Below are positions 23,468 through 35,950 of a stretch of DNA of 64,000 bases, one piece after another. A program made the translations under genes and the position numbers. The notes under the pieces were generated by a model. It was not told the origin of the DNA. It was given only the letters and a program-made list of their open reading frames with translations, and ran no database searches. How positions within the stretch are numbered: the first letter of the stretch is position 1; every line of letters starts with the position of its first letter. The DNA comes from Gaertneriomyces semiglobifer (Eukaryota > Chytridiomycota > Chytridiomycetes > Spizellomycetales > Spizellomycetaceae): contig JAHLKF010000004.1 of NCBI GenBank assembly GCA_025558075.1, positions 868,001-932,000 of the forward strand, given 5' to 3'.

Positions 23468-24031
23468 ATGCTGTCTGCTATTCGGCTTCCAGGGTCGACA
23501 AAAGAAAAGAACAGCCATGCGTGGCCGCAGCCTCAGTCTACTCTACTCCTGACAGTGCTCATCACGATCTGGTACATGTGGACATCTCCAACCGAGAAGC
23601 TGCGAGGCCTCATCGGTGCTGGGCTTTTTAGCGTTACTGAGTACATTTTCTATACTGTTACGATTGAGGAACCTGATGGCACTATCAAGATGCGTCCGTG
23701 GGACTCCCGCTGTCGTAAGGGACATACGACCGTTCACCAGTTTCTGGCCAACATCATCACCATTCCGTTTTTCATTCTGGCCTTTTGGGGAAATGCACCT
23801 ACGGCTCTACTCCGCATTGTGGGACTTCCATTTGTCATCTGGATGATGGAAATGGCACAGGGCTATACGTTCATCTACCTGTACGGCTACAATCCAGCAT
23901 GGATCTACCGCGGGCCCGAAGCATTCTTTCATGGTACAATCAACGTGGGATACTTTGGGTATTGGTTGATGATGGGGGTTGCTCTGGAATATGCTGTCTT
24001 CCTGTACCTCATTCCCCTCTTGGGTCTGTAA
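23468..24031 (+). CDS. Unrecognised small multi-pass membrane protein (187 aa)
   Basis: Intact intronless frame with strong coding character. A hydrophilic start (about 22 residues) is followed by hydrophobic helices near residues 24-38, 45-60, 88-104, 110-128 and 165-185, so four or five membrane spans. Between them lie polar conserved-looking loops: the segment RPWDSRCRKGHTTVHQ with two charges and a His pair, WMMEMAQGYTFIYLYGYNPA, and FFHGTINVGYFGYWLMMG. The pattern 'E-x-x-x-G-Y...NPAW-x-Y-x-G...FFHG-x-I-x-x-G-Y-x-x-Y-W' looks like a family signature, but I cannot name the family or assign a function. A polyadenylation-type AATAAA lies 57 bp past the stop. Confidence 0.75.
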   Translation: MLSAIRLPGSTKEKNSHAWPQPQSTLLLTVLITIWYMWTSPTEKLRGLIGAGLFSVTEYIFYTVTIEEPDGTIKMRPWDSRCRKGHTTVHQFLANIITIPFFILAFWGNAPTALLRIVGLPFVIWMMEMAQGYTFIYLYGYNPAWIYRGPEAFFHGTINVGYFGYWLMMGVALEYAVFLYLIPLLGL

Positions 24032-24087
24032 ATTTTGAACAAGCCCACCTGTTGTTGCGCTGTTCATTCCCATTAAAACCGCATATT

Positions 24088-24093
24088 AATAAA
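24088..24093 (+). terminator. AATAAA polyadenylation-type signal
   Basis: AATAAA 57 bp downstream of the stop of the 187-residue membrane protein, in an AT-rich stretch. Position and sequence fit a 3'-end processing signal for that gene; not tested. Confidence 0.5.
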
Positions 24094-24355
24094 GTTTCTT
24101 GAAATCAATAACCTCAATGTGGACGCCGTCGGTGACCGCAAAATGGAACTTTGGTGTCATCGCATCGAAGGGCCGCGTGGGAACCAACCCCTTTAATCCA
24201 TCCATAAAAAAAAAAGGACCTTTAGCCTTCGCTTAAAGGATCCACACATTTATAGTTGATCCGAATGTTGTGTGATTAGACTGGATAGTCGCGGTGAGGT
24301 TCTACTGTGGCAACTGTGTGGTCCGGGAACGACTGTTGTCGCTATATTGGAGGGT

Positions 24356-24365
24356 TATATAAAAG
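24356..24365 (+). promoter_or_regulatory. TATA box of the bestrophin gene
   Basis: TATATAAAAG 170 bp before the ATG at 24536. A plausible 5'-leader intron lies between them: CAAAG|GTAGGC near 24417, a GCTAAC branch site, and TTTTAAAAG| near 24489. This would put the TATA box a normal distance from the cap site. The intron is an inference from splice motifs only. Confidence 0.6.
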
Positions 24366-24535
24366 GCGGGCAACGTTGGAAGTGAGTGCCACCGCCCCTT
24401 TCGTGTTTGCCTCAAAGGTAGGCTTCTTTCTATCTTCATACAGACGGATACACCATCCATTGACGCTAACCACCTTTGATTTTAAAAGTAGTTCGAAACT
24501 ACGAAAGCCAGCTCGAACACAAGGGTGATAACAAG

Positions 24536-26093
24536 ATGGGTGACGAAGGCGGAGGTTTTGGTGGTGGAGGTGGCGGAGGTGGTTTTACATCTACCACTAC
24601 CGGGGATATGTCCGACCATTATCTCCAAGGACCGATGCGCGAAGCTGCCACCAAAGACGCACCTGCAAAAGAGCGCAGAAGCATCATGGCTTCGAACTAC
24701 CCGCCGAGCTCTGGGCCGGGGCTCACCATCATCACCCCACAAGGCAGTGAAAGTCATGTGGAGGATGCCGCAAGCGTGATTTCTCGAGCATCTGCAGACC
24801 GGCGATCGTCGCTTCATGTGCCTGGTACTCCTCGATCCAATCTTACCAAACACACCATTTATCGCCATTTCCACCGTCCATCCGGTGAGCTTAAGAATGC
24901 TGAAGCTCTTGAGCGACGTTTCCGTGCACACAAAATTAGGAACGAAGCCCGTTATTCTTATGGAGATTTGTTGCGCGTCCGGGCTTCCGTGATTCCCAGA
25001 GTTCTTGTCCCGGCTCTTCTTCACACGATCTGGGGGACGTTGTGGACTTGTTTATACATGCTCACTGACTTCAGGTGGTTTGCCATCGGGAGCCAACTGA
25101 TCACCATTCTTGGTGTTGTTATCTCGTTGCTACTCGTCTTCCGAACTAACACAGCGTACGATAGGTCCGTATTTTGTTTTGACTTGAGATCCGATTGTGA
25201 AATCTTGTGGCTAATACAAATGCTCCAGGTACTGGGAAGGGCGACGCACCTGGGCCACCTTGGTTACACAAATACGCAATCTGGCTCGCTTCGTATGGCT
25301 GGGCGTCCAAACTAGAGACGATCCGCACCAGAGCATTGAGCGACGTGGAGCTATGAATCTTTTGCTCGCATTCGCCGTCGCAACTAAGCACTACCTTCGC
25401 AACGAATTGGGACACCGTTATACCGATCTCCATCATCTTTTGGTCCACCTGCCTGATTTTCGCCCAGGGGTTGCACATCCTGATATCAAGAACCTTCCGT
25501 TAGAAATTTCGTTCCACATCTCTTCTTACATCGCCAAATGTCGACAACAAGAGCTGATCGATATATCTCAGCAGACGGCCATGACGAACTCACTCTCCGC
25601 GATGGTTGACTGTTTGACGTCCTTTGAACGGATTCGGAACACTCCGATTCCGCTGGCGTATTCCATTCACTTGCAGCAGACATTGACTGTTTACATTCTT
25701 GCCCTGCCGTTCCAGCTGGTGCAGCAAGTGTATTGGGGTACTATCCCGATCATGTTCATCGCTGCGTTCACGTTGCTCGGTATCGAAAGCATTGGAGGAG
25801 AGATTGAGAATCCTTTTGGTTACGGTGCGTGCATGTATGCTTTCAATGCTCAGATCCCATGTGGCATGCTAAATATCTGTTCTGCAGACGAGAATGATCT
25901 GCGAATTGAAGACTTCTGTCACACTACCCGCGAGGAGTTACAACGCGTGATGTCTCGTCCAACCAAGCTGGACCCTTCTAAGTGGACCATTCCGGTTGCT
26001 GAACCATTACCGTTCTTCGGCGCGAGACCCAGTGAGACCACTTTGACTGGGGATGAGAAAATCATTGTCAATGTGGTAAAGGACAAGCACTGA
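24536..26093 (+). CDS. Bestrophin-like chloride channel family protein
   Basis: Membrane protein of the bestrophin/RFP-TM family, an anion channel family with members in fungi, plants and bacteria. Exons 24536-25164, 25229-25824 and 25888-26093 give 476 residues; introns are 64 and 63 nt. The start at MGDEGGGF is the first ATG after a likely 5'-leader intron. The N-terminal 140 residues are cytosolic and low-complexity, with a run of glycines at 6-17. The family core begins near 150: ASVIPRVLVPALLHTIWG, VISLLLVFRTNTAYDRYWEG (the most conserved stretch), NLARFVWLGVQ, then LTVYILALPFQLV and GIESIGGEIENPFGYDENDL. The ENPFG-x-D-x-N-D-L motif corresponds to the acidic cluster that binds calcium in animal bestrophins. 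The tail may be regulatory. Cell location is unknown. Confidence 0.93.
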
Positions 26094-27386
26094 CTTTGAG
26101 CTACATTCACACAAGCAGCAATACATTGTTTGCGTACATGACCTGGGATCACAGTTGTATCACTACTGCAATCCACCACTATTCAGCCAGATAGATGTCA
26201 TTTTGTAACTTTTTGCCGGAGCATTAGATCAATTAGAGCATGGTTTTCCATTGATGATTCCAGCTGGCAAAATGATGTGTTATCTCACAGTCCTCCAACA
26301 ACGCTGAACATTTTAGCCGGCACCGTGACTGCGCCAGGCCGCCACTTCCGAAAGCTTGTTTGTCGTGGACAACAGCAACTCATGGAGTTAAAAGCTTAAC
26401 CAAAAACTGGTTAAAACAATAACATTATTAGGCCCTCCGAAATCCAGGCAAAGTGGGCTTGCACATAGATCGCTTGATGATACGACCTGCATGTGCATGT
26501 ACATGTGCATCTGGAGTCGCTTGGGATGATCTGTCTTTGCTTGGACGTTCAGAGTCAAGATCAATCCTTGCGATCAATTAATTAATTGGTGTCCATAATC
26601 TCCATTCTGATCCAGCCTTCTATATTCTGCCTGTGGGCTGAAAGGACATGTAATTTCAACCTACGCAGGTACGTATAAGGAAGCATACTCTACTTATTGA
26701 AATTACTATGCGCCCCCCTTTTCTGATGAAGAATGAAGTCTTTCTATTTGGATGCCAGATCGACCCGCGGCCATTAATGAAATTCCCAGTCCCGAAACGT
26801 GGTTGGAATTTCCGGAAAAGATGATGTACACACTATGCGCACCCGCCATTAATAATGCATAGCAACCATACGTACGCATACAATAACGTGCACAAAACTC
26901 TAAATTGCGCCAGTGTCGTACACAGATAAGACGCCTTTCTCAGCCTTATAACATTAGGTCCCTTGCGTTGATCCACGGAAATGTTAATGGCGCCCTTGAC
27001 AACGGTGGCAAATCGCGAGGCGGTTGGTGGCTCTTCTCCGGCGGGGTATAAAAAAGGCGGCGGTCTGTCACTCCCCCCTTTCAGAAGTTAAACCCAACAG
27101 TTTCCCCAACACCTAACAGTCTGTCCGACCCGACAACCACACTTCCTGGGCTTGCGTTAGACGCATCCTCTCGATCCTCTATATACCATATATAGTGGCG
27201 TAACTGGGCCTTTAGCCGGCTTGCTCTGCTCTCCTGCTCCCGAGGTGGATCCACTCGATTGAATGACACCCACTGTTCTTGTCATCGCCCGATTATCTCT
27301 CGACAGTTCCTTGGTGCTCGCACCTGCTTTTCCGGCTAGCTAACATTTAACCCCCGTCGGCGTCAACGCCCCACTGCAATTTAACT
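26094..27386. other. 1.3 kb promoter region upstream of the ENA-like ATPase
   Basis: No coding frame with support. Contains imperfect alternating CATGTGCATGTACATGTGCAT near 26490-26515, an AATTAATTAATT run near 26577, and a clear TATA box at 27047. The length fits a regulated promoter for a stress-induced ion pump; that is an inference. Confidence 0.55.
27047..27055 (+). promoter_or_regulatory. TATA box of the ENA-like ATPase gene
   Basis: TATAAAAAA preceded by GCGGGG, 331 bp upstream of the ATG at 27387. It is the strongest core-promoter match in the 1.3 kb intergenic region, and a long leader rich in C and T follows. Confidence 0.6.
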
Positions 27387-30300
27387 ATGGCAACTAAAAA
27401 AGCTACTCAACCAGAGTCTATGCTCACTGGCGACGAAGTTTATGCCCTTCATTATGAGGAGGTGCACCATCGCCTTGGAGTTGGTACGGATTGTTGCTTT
27501 TTTTGTTGATTTTATCAGGCCTGCTGACAAGTTGTCCTCTTTGGCAGATCTGGAGAAGACTCTCACCACCGATGAAGCCCGCGAGCGACTCGCCAAGTAC
27601 GGCGAAAATGTCCTCGGTATGGACGGCGGTGTTTCCATGCTCAAGGTCTTCATTACGAACTTGATCAACCCGATGAACATTGTCCTTATCCTTGCAATGG
27701 TTCTGTCCATCGTTGTCAAGGATTACGTTCAAACAGCTGTCATCGCAGTTGTCGTTCTTACCAATACCTTGATTGGGTTCTTTCAAGAATTCCGCTCTGA
27801 AAATGCTATGGCTGCTTTGAAGAAGTTATCTGCCCCGACCGCCAAGGTTGTCCGTGACGACAAAGCTGCGATGGTCCCGAGCCCGGAAGTAGTTCCCGGT
27901 GATATCGTCATGATCGAGGAAGGTGATCAAGTGCCTGCTGACATCCGGTTGATTGAGGCCGTTGGTCTTGAAATCGACGAAATGCTTCTTACTGGAGAAT
28001 CTCTCCCAGTCCGGAAACATGTTGATAGTATTTTTGCCAATGATGGCGAACCTGTTCCTGTCGGTGATCGCAAGAACCTCGCTTTTAGTAGCACTATTGT
28101 CACTCGAGGACGTGGAAAAGGAATTGTTTACAGCACTGGGTTGAACACAGAAGTTGGTCGTATTGCCACTTTACTTAACGCTGATGGAGCTGATGCCTTT
28201 GTCGAGTACGATACTGATGGGAACATGTCCACGATGAAACGCTTCCGCCGCAAGGCTGCGAACCGGATTGCTCGCATGCTTGGACTGAAGAAGAGCACCA
28301 AGACGCCTCTTCAGAAGTCCCTGCACAACATGATGTACATGCTCCTTTTCTTTTGTTTGATTCTCGCCGTTTTCGTCTTCTGGTCCAGCAAATGGAATAT
28401 CACGGACTTGGTCGGCTTGTATGCTGTTGCAGTTGGTGTAGCGATTATCCCGGAGGGCTTGCCAGCGGTCGTAACGCTCACAATGGCACTTGGTGTCCGT
28501 AGTATGGCGAAGCAGAAGGCCCTTGTGCGTAAGCTTACCTCTTTGGAGGCCGTCGGTATGGTTACCAATATCTGCAGTGATAAAACTGGAACTTTGACCG
28601 AAGGAAAGATGACTGCAAAAGAATGCTGGATTGGAGGTCGTTCATATGCTGTCACTGGTACTGCGCTCGATCCTACCTCCGGTAGTGTTCACAACCCGGA
28701 GGGCAAGGTTATCACCACTGAAGAAGTTCGGGCGGATGCGATGCTTCGTCCTTTCTTTTCTTGCGCTTCCCTTTGCAATGAGTCCTCTCTCACTCCTCCG
28801 GAGGATCCCGAAAGTGATGACCCTGCTAAAGCCACCTGGAACGCCATCGGTGACCCCACCGAAATTGCACTTCAGGTGCTTGCCGCCCGTGTCAACTTTG
28901 GAAAGCCGGTTCTTCTTCGTGGACCCACGACGTTTGTCGCGGAGATGCCGTTTGATCCCACACTGAAGCGGATGACAAGCATATATGCCACCAAAAGTGA
29001 GAAAGGCGCTTATACCTTGGACTACTACATGAAGGGTGCTTTAGAACGCGTCCTAGAATGCTCTGTTGCTCACTACGACGCCACCGGAAAGATCGTTCAG
29101 GGATTGAGCCATGAATTTGTAGCTAGTGCTACACATGCTATGGAAGCTCTTGCCGACAAGGGATTGCGTGTCCTTGCGATCGCACACCGTGCAATGGAGT
29201 GGGAATCCAAGGATCTGCCTACGTTTGATTTCAAAGAACGCCCTACCGTCGAGCAACAGATGGTTTTCCTTGGGCTGGTCGGTATCATGGACCCCCCACG
29301 TGAGACTAGTGCTCCCTCCGTCAGGGTTTGCGAACAAGCTGGTATTGAAGTGCATATGGCCACCGGAGACCACGCCAAGACCGCCACAGCCATCGCCAAA
29401 CAGATTGGTATCCTGAAACCTGGCCAGGACGAACTGGTGTATACAGCAAACAAATTCGATGCACTCAGCGATGCCGAGATCGACGCCCTTCCCCGCCTTC
29501 CACTTGTCATTGCCCGTTGTTCGCCGGAGACCAAAGTCAAGCTCGTCGCCGCCCTGCACCGTCGCCGCAAGTTTGTCGCCATGACCGGCGATGGTACCAA
29601 CGATGCCCCTGCTTTGAAGAACGCAGACATTGGTATTGCCATGGGCTTGATGGGAAGCGATGTAGCCAAAGAAGCGAGTGATTTGGTGTTAACTGATGAT
29701 AACTTCGCTACCATCGTGGCCGCTATTGCTCAGGGGCGCCGTATCTTCGAGAACATCACCAAGTTCACACTCAATTTCCTCAGTGGAAACGTCAGCGAGG
29801 TGATCGCTCTCATTGTAGGTCTGGCTGTTCGAGGATCTGACGATCTTGCTTACTTCCCGATGTCCGCAATTCAAGTGCTTTGGTTGAACATGATCACCAG
29901 TTCTCCTATTTGCCTTTGTTTGGCTGGAGAGCCGGCTCCCAAGGATGTCATGCAGAGGCCCCCCCGTGGCACGGTGACAAAGAACGACAAGCACGCTACC
30001 ACTTCTGTTTTCACACGTCCGTTCCTCGCTGATGTCGGCTTCTACGGTACCGTTGCCGGTGCACTCAGCTTGAGTGGTTTCATCATCAGCTTGGCCACGT
30101 CACCGCTTGGTCTCCACGGTTACAACGCAGAAGTGTGTGCATCTCACAGCACGTTCGATGAAGAACTGTGTGGCGCGGTCTACGAAGCGCGTGGTGTTGC
30201 TTTCATGACCCTGAACACCATTCTGCTTGTGCATGGATGGAACTGTCGTCGCGCATACGAGAGCACCTTGTTTGGCCCTGAAAGCGGAATCAAGCACAAC

Positions 30301-30564
30301 ATGCCTCTCTTTTGGGCCATTATTGGCGGATTCCTTCTGACGCTTATTACGATCCTGGTACCCGGTCTCAACACCAGGGTGTTCCAGCAGAAATTGTTCG
30401 GCTGGCAGTGGGGCCTTGTCGTCGGTTTTGTGGTTGTCTTCTTGGCCGCTTCTGAGGTGTACAAGCTTATCAAGCGTCGCTTGTATGCTCGGTCCAGCGC
30501 CCAAGGTCGCATTGATTCACCCATTGCACATGAACAAATTGAGGTGTCTCAGATCCGCAACTGA
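27387..30564 (+). CDS. P-type ATPase, type II cation exporter (ENA/IID-like)
   Basis: Plasma-membrane or endomembrane cation pump of 1037 residues. Exons 27387-27483 and 27548-30564. The intron (64 nt, GTACGG...TTGGCAG) joins HHRLGVD to LEKTLTTDEARERLAKYGEN, the cytosolic N-terminal domain. All catalytic motifs are present: LLTGESLPV in the actuator domain, ICSDKTGTLTEGKM with the phosphorylated Asp near residue 377, MKGALERVLE in the nucleotide-binding domain, HMATGDHAKTATAIA and MTGDGTNDAPALKNADIG. The membrane helix has IIPEGLPAVVTLTMALG, and the loop after helix 6 reads GEPAPKDVMQRPPRG. By eye the helix 5-6 region is nearer to fungal ENA sodium/potassium exporters than to SERCA, but IIPEGLPAV is shared with SERCA and PMR1, so the exact subtype and ion need a tree. 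Confidence 0.92.
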
Positions 30565-30773
30565 GCTAGAAGGCTTGGTTATTCCGCATAGTTGTGGACG
30601 TGTCGGAGACTGTTGGGTTGAACGCAATCATGCCGGATAGCTGCGGGGGCGTCGGATTCTGTTGGGTCGTACGCCTCTTTGGCGTGGATATAAAATTGGT
30701 TTCTGTACTTCTGTGGCATTTTGCGATACTTTTGGGGGTGAAAAGCTTTGTATTTATGGTTTGCTTTATCAAA

Positions 30774-33700
30774 TTAATGCACATCTTTCCCACCGAACAC
30801 CTGGCATAATTGAGTAATTTTCGGGTTTTGTAAATTTGGTACCAGGTGCTTTAAGTGCTTAAATGTGGTGTCGAGTTGGTGACGTAGAGATTCCCGGTGC
30901 TTCACTTCGCCGAATTTTACTTCAGCAAGGTCGTCCACAGATTCCCAACCTCGCGCTAGGACCTCTATCAGATTGACGATTCGAGTTGTAGCATCTTGTT
31001 CATCGCGCCCATAACAAGTTAATGTCTTTGGGGCGGCCAGCGCTGCTGCAGCCGATATCCGTACTTTAAAATTCTTGGAATTCAGTGCTTTGGTGAGTGC
31101 GTTATAAACGGATGCAGTATACGAAGCAGTGCCAATGGGAAACCCGGTCACCCGCAGCATGTTCGTGAGAGCATGACATGAGTTCCACCGGGTCTGTTAA
31201 AAACATAAGCATCTGAAGCAACAACACGAAACGAGTAGACGACAAAAGAAAACCTTACTTTTACGCTGCCAGAATCGACGTTTTTAAGGACCGCTTCTAC
31301 AGCATTTTTTATCGCGCGCTCTCTTTCTGCCGCCAGCACAGACTTTGGGCACGCACGAATGATATTACCTAGTGCACGAACACCATTGGAACGGCACTAA
31401 TGGCCAGAATGAGTCGAGAATTCACAAAGGTGGGAAACCAGAAGTATATACCTTATCGTTGTCCTTTGCAGCAGCGACGCCGGTGCGCATTAGTTGGACA
31501 TACACATCAGTGGTGACACCACCTTCGGTGACCAGGACATCCACAGTATCATTTTTTTCACTAGCCGTAAAATGTTAGCGCGCATGGCAATTGCCTCCTA
31601 AAATGGGAATGTACCTGATTCTCGCAAATGCATCACACAAGTTGGCGATCGCCCAACTACCGCGAATGCGAACGCTCAAGTTTGGGTCTTCCATGGCAGC
31701 TGGGAGACTGCTGGCAACGTCCGCGAGGAATAGAACGTCCTAATAGGGCGACGTTAGGGCGGCCCCAGGAACGCGAGAACTAAAAAATAGACTCACGTCG
31801 ATCGCCGAGGGCATCATCACGTACGCACCTAACGCACCGCATGCGGATGCACGCACGTTGTAATCCTCATCTTGAAGCAATCCAAGTGCAACGGCGTAAC
31901 AGCCATACTGACGCTTGGCCTACGATGATCATCAGTTGCAAGTCGTCTTGAACAGTTACCGTCTATCTCGAACGTACTGGCATTTGTTCAAAGATTGCGG
32001 CCGGAATGTGGGACATACAATCACAAGCCAGCGCCCGAACAGCATAGAACGGATCCTGGGTCCCGACTGGAATGTATCGGTCTAGCATTTCGCACCACCA
32101 ATCCATGTCACTAGGCTGCGGAGTCCTCGATGCGTGAGCAAAGGTACCGTCAGCTCCGACGAACACTCGCTTTCTCACCTGCGGTGTAGCGGCAAGTTCA
32201 GAGCGCGAGTGTGTATACTGCTCTAGAAACTTCAACGCTGCGGCGCGAATCGCTTCTTTGGGATCTTTCGCGCAGGAATCTAACTCAATGAGCATCTCCT
32301 GCCAGTGATTACTAGCTCTGTGTGAGCGGAGCGATGCGTAGGTAAGTGCGTACGATTGAAGCCTACCGGATGAGGTCCAGTCTATTCCGCGCAACAGCAC
32401 AGAATACGTCGAGAGCGCCCATTCGGACCGAGATATGTTCACCAGAACGAGTAAAATCAATCAGAATCTTCATAGGAGACGTCGCGGCATCCACAGTTTC
32501 GATGCTCAAACCGGCATCAAAGAGAGCACTAACGCAATCTAAACATGACGAGGTGATTCCAAAATCTGTCTGAAAGCATCAGCTAGGCCTTATGCAGCTC
32601 ATAATCCCACAACGATAAGACAAACAGTGGTAGTTTTCTCACCTTCTGATCGTAGACGGGACAGTACCACTCGATAGCATTCTGATCGAAAATCGCGACT
32701 AAGCCGGTCGTAGGGGGTCGAACGGATCAAAACCGACAAGCACTGAGGGGACGTACATTTGAGAACAGGCTTAAAATCGGGATGGCAAAAGATTCAAATA
32801 CCTTTAGCTCCTGCGAAATGAGTACCGGTTGTGTCTCTTGGGTAATCAAGTCCAAAAGTCCTTCATGAATTTCACGCAACTGTGCAGCGAGCTTCTGAGA
32901 GAGAGTGATGAAGGAGCTCTTCGCAGGTCTGCCAAGGGAAATTAGCCAATGCGTATCCATTATCATGCCAACTAGTCATGTACCTGTCTTCCGCCACAGA
33001 TAAGTACTGCTTCGATCCCTCCAAGAACGATGTGAGCGCCGCACATGCGGCATGCCGAACGCGGGGGTACTCGCTGTCACGCATAACGGAAATCAAGGAT
33101 GGTGCAGATGGCCCATCTATTGGATCCGGTAAGAATTTGAACCACTCTGAATACATCAGTTTTGCTTGCGCCTACACAAGTTACGTTGTTATATGCAGTG
33201 TTCGAATGGTTTCGAATGGGAAAGGCATCGAAAGAATAACATACCTTGGCCAAGGCTTGCACACATAGTAAAGCGTTGATTTGTAGGCGGTATTCACGAT
33301 TTCTAATGTACGTAATTCAGCATACGCACGCCAAAAGATTTCTGCCGTGTGAAGTAAGCCTACCGTTGACGAGAAAGAGCGGTTTCTCCATCAGAAAACT
33401 CAGAATCAGACGGAAGCGCCGACTGTACTCGCTTGAGAGGTTGCCGCAACGTTTTCTTCCGCGACGCTATCACTCGAATGTTGACTCACGATGTTCAGAA
33501 ACATTAACAGAAGAAGTGACAAACCTGTCGACAGCACGCTATTTTGACTGACTGCTTGTACGCCATACTTCAGGATAATAGGCAGCAGAATCGGAATCGC
33601 ATTTTCCACTACCGACTTATTCTCATTGACGAGAAGTTGCAATCCTCTAAGCGTGCTCGTCAAAACCTAATGACTACTTAATATCCTTTTGAAACAAAAT

Positions 33701-34537
33701 GATATCAACGATGCTTACTTTCATGTATTCCTCATCGGTCGCATTACCAGAACCGAGATTGCTGAAAAGAATTTCCGAAACTTCCTTTTGCAAACTACTC
33801 CCGCGGCTTCCCGTTTTAACAACCAAATTCCCTAAACATGTAATGGCCATGCGGCAAACGTCTGCTGCACCCGGTTTGGGATCATTGGAAGCTAGCGGTG
33901 CTAACACGTCAAGCAGCACGGTGTAAAACTGGAGTTGCACAGGTAAGTTGGCGGCGGAAAGCCAAACCGTAGAGCCACGTAAACGACAGACCTTGTGACA
34001 TGCTGGACCATTCTCGAAAAGGACCGTCCCTAGGGTTTTGAGAATGGGGAGCCGCCAGTCGCGGTCGTCCTGGTATGGAATGGCCGGTGTAGCGGCTTGC
34101 AAAGCCTTCAGTAAAATGTCGACACAGTCCAGTACTACAGTATTATGAACGTCAGACGACGAATATAATATCTAAGGTTGCATTTAAGTCGATACTTTTG
34201 ACACCAGATAACACGTGGACGAATGATTGTACCTTTTGTTTACTGAACAACTGGAACAAAACCTCTACGAAGTTCGGAAAAGTCGCTGTGGAATTCCAGT
34301 GCGATTTACCATACAGCACCAGTTTCCTGATATTCTGTAAGCAGGTTTGGAGTTTGCATCGTGGTGATATTCTGAGAATTGCTATTGCCGATGTACCTCA
34401 ATTCGAATCCCAGTCCTTAGGGGATACTTCAAGCTCAGCAAGTCTTGTGATATAACAGCATCACTTCGACTTCTCCGAGCAGTCGGCTCGAACATCAGTT
34501 CGGTAACAAGATCATCAAACGAGCGGAGATCCTGCAT
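30774..34537 (-). CDS. HEATR6-like HEAT-repeat protein
   Basis: Long alpha-solenoid protein of 955 residues in 16 exons: 34397-34537, 34233-34334, 33719-34171, 33490-33666, 33364-33431, 33245-33302, 32984-33171, 32802-32928, 32643-32742, 32367-32565, 31978-32317, 31797-31919, 31615-31739, 31452-31560, 31259-31396, 30774-31193. All introns are GT-AG, 49-77 nt, and every junction keeps frame. Matches to human HEATR6 by eye: the N-terminal NFVEVLFQLFSKQK, the mid segment NREYRLQINALLCVQALAK, VRHAACAALTSFLEGS, LSVLIRSTPYDRLSRDF, VRIRGSWAIANLCDA, TRWNSCHALTNMLRVTG and the end NSKNFKVRISAAAALAAP. HEAT repeats cover nearly the whole chain. Molecular role is not known even for the animal protein; scaffold function is inferred. 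No ATG lies upstream in frame before a stop. Confidence 0.9.
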
Positions 34538-35541
<1,004 letters not shown>

Positions 35542-35950
35542 ACGGTTATCTTAAAAGTGTATAGAGTGCGGTACAATAGGAGGCGATGGATCGAGCAGCG
35601 GTTGTAGTATACCTGTTCACAGAAGTACTTTCCAATAAATGATCTGCTGCGGCTACGAGGACTCGTTCTGTTCAATCCCGTTCTGCTTCCTCCTCCGTTG
35701 TTCCGTGCATAGGTGGCATCTAGGCACAATTTTAACGCGGCGGAGGGAAGCTTTTTTCAGGGTGTGCTTGCCCTGATAAAATGACCTTTACAAATTGAGA
35801 TCTCCCGTGTCACAACCGTTATAATATATTCAATCTTATATTTCAAAAATTGTGACAAAATCATATGCCCTGGCAAGTTAACAAAACTGTGGCGTACCAG
35901 CCACTTGAAGGATCATCCTGTTTGATTCTATCAAATAGATCGTTAATTAT
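35542..35950. other. AT-rich 3' spacer between convergent genes
   Basis: 400 bp between the stops of LC8 and the GATA factor. Very AT-rich around 35800-35870 (TTATAATATATTCAATCTTATATTT), consistent with 3'-end signals for both strands. No gene seen. Confidence 0.5.

Noticed and set aside
27484..27547. Polypyrimidine TTTTTTTGTTGATTTTATCAG as the ATPase intron acceptor
   Set aside because: It looks ideal, but using it breaks the frame by one base; TTGGCAG at 27547 keeps the frame and joins conserved residues.
30566..30793. Open frames between the ATPase and HEATR6-like stops
   Set aside because: Located in the 3' spacer of two convergent genes, no motifs.
34391..34410. TTCGAATCC resembling a tRNA B box
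   Set aside because: Lies inside the first coding exon of the HEATR6-like gene; no A box or cloverleaf can be drawn around it.
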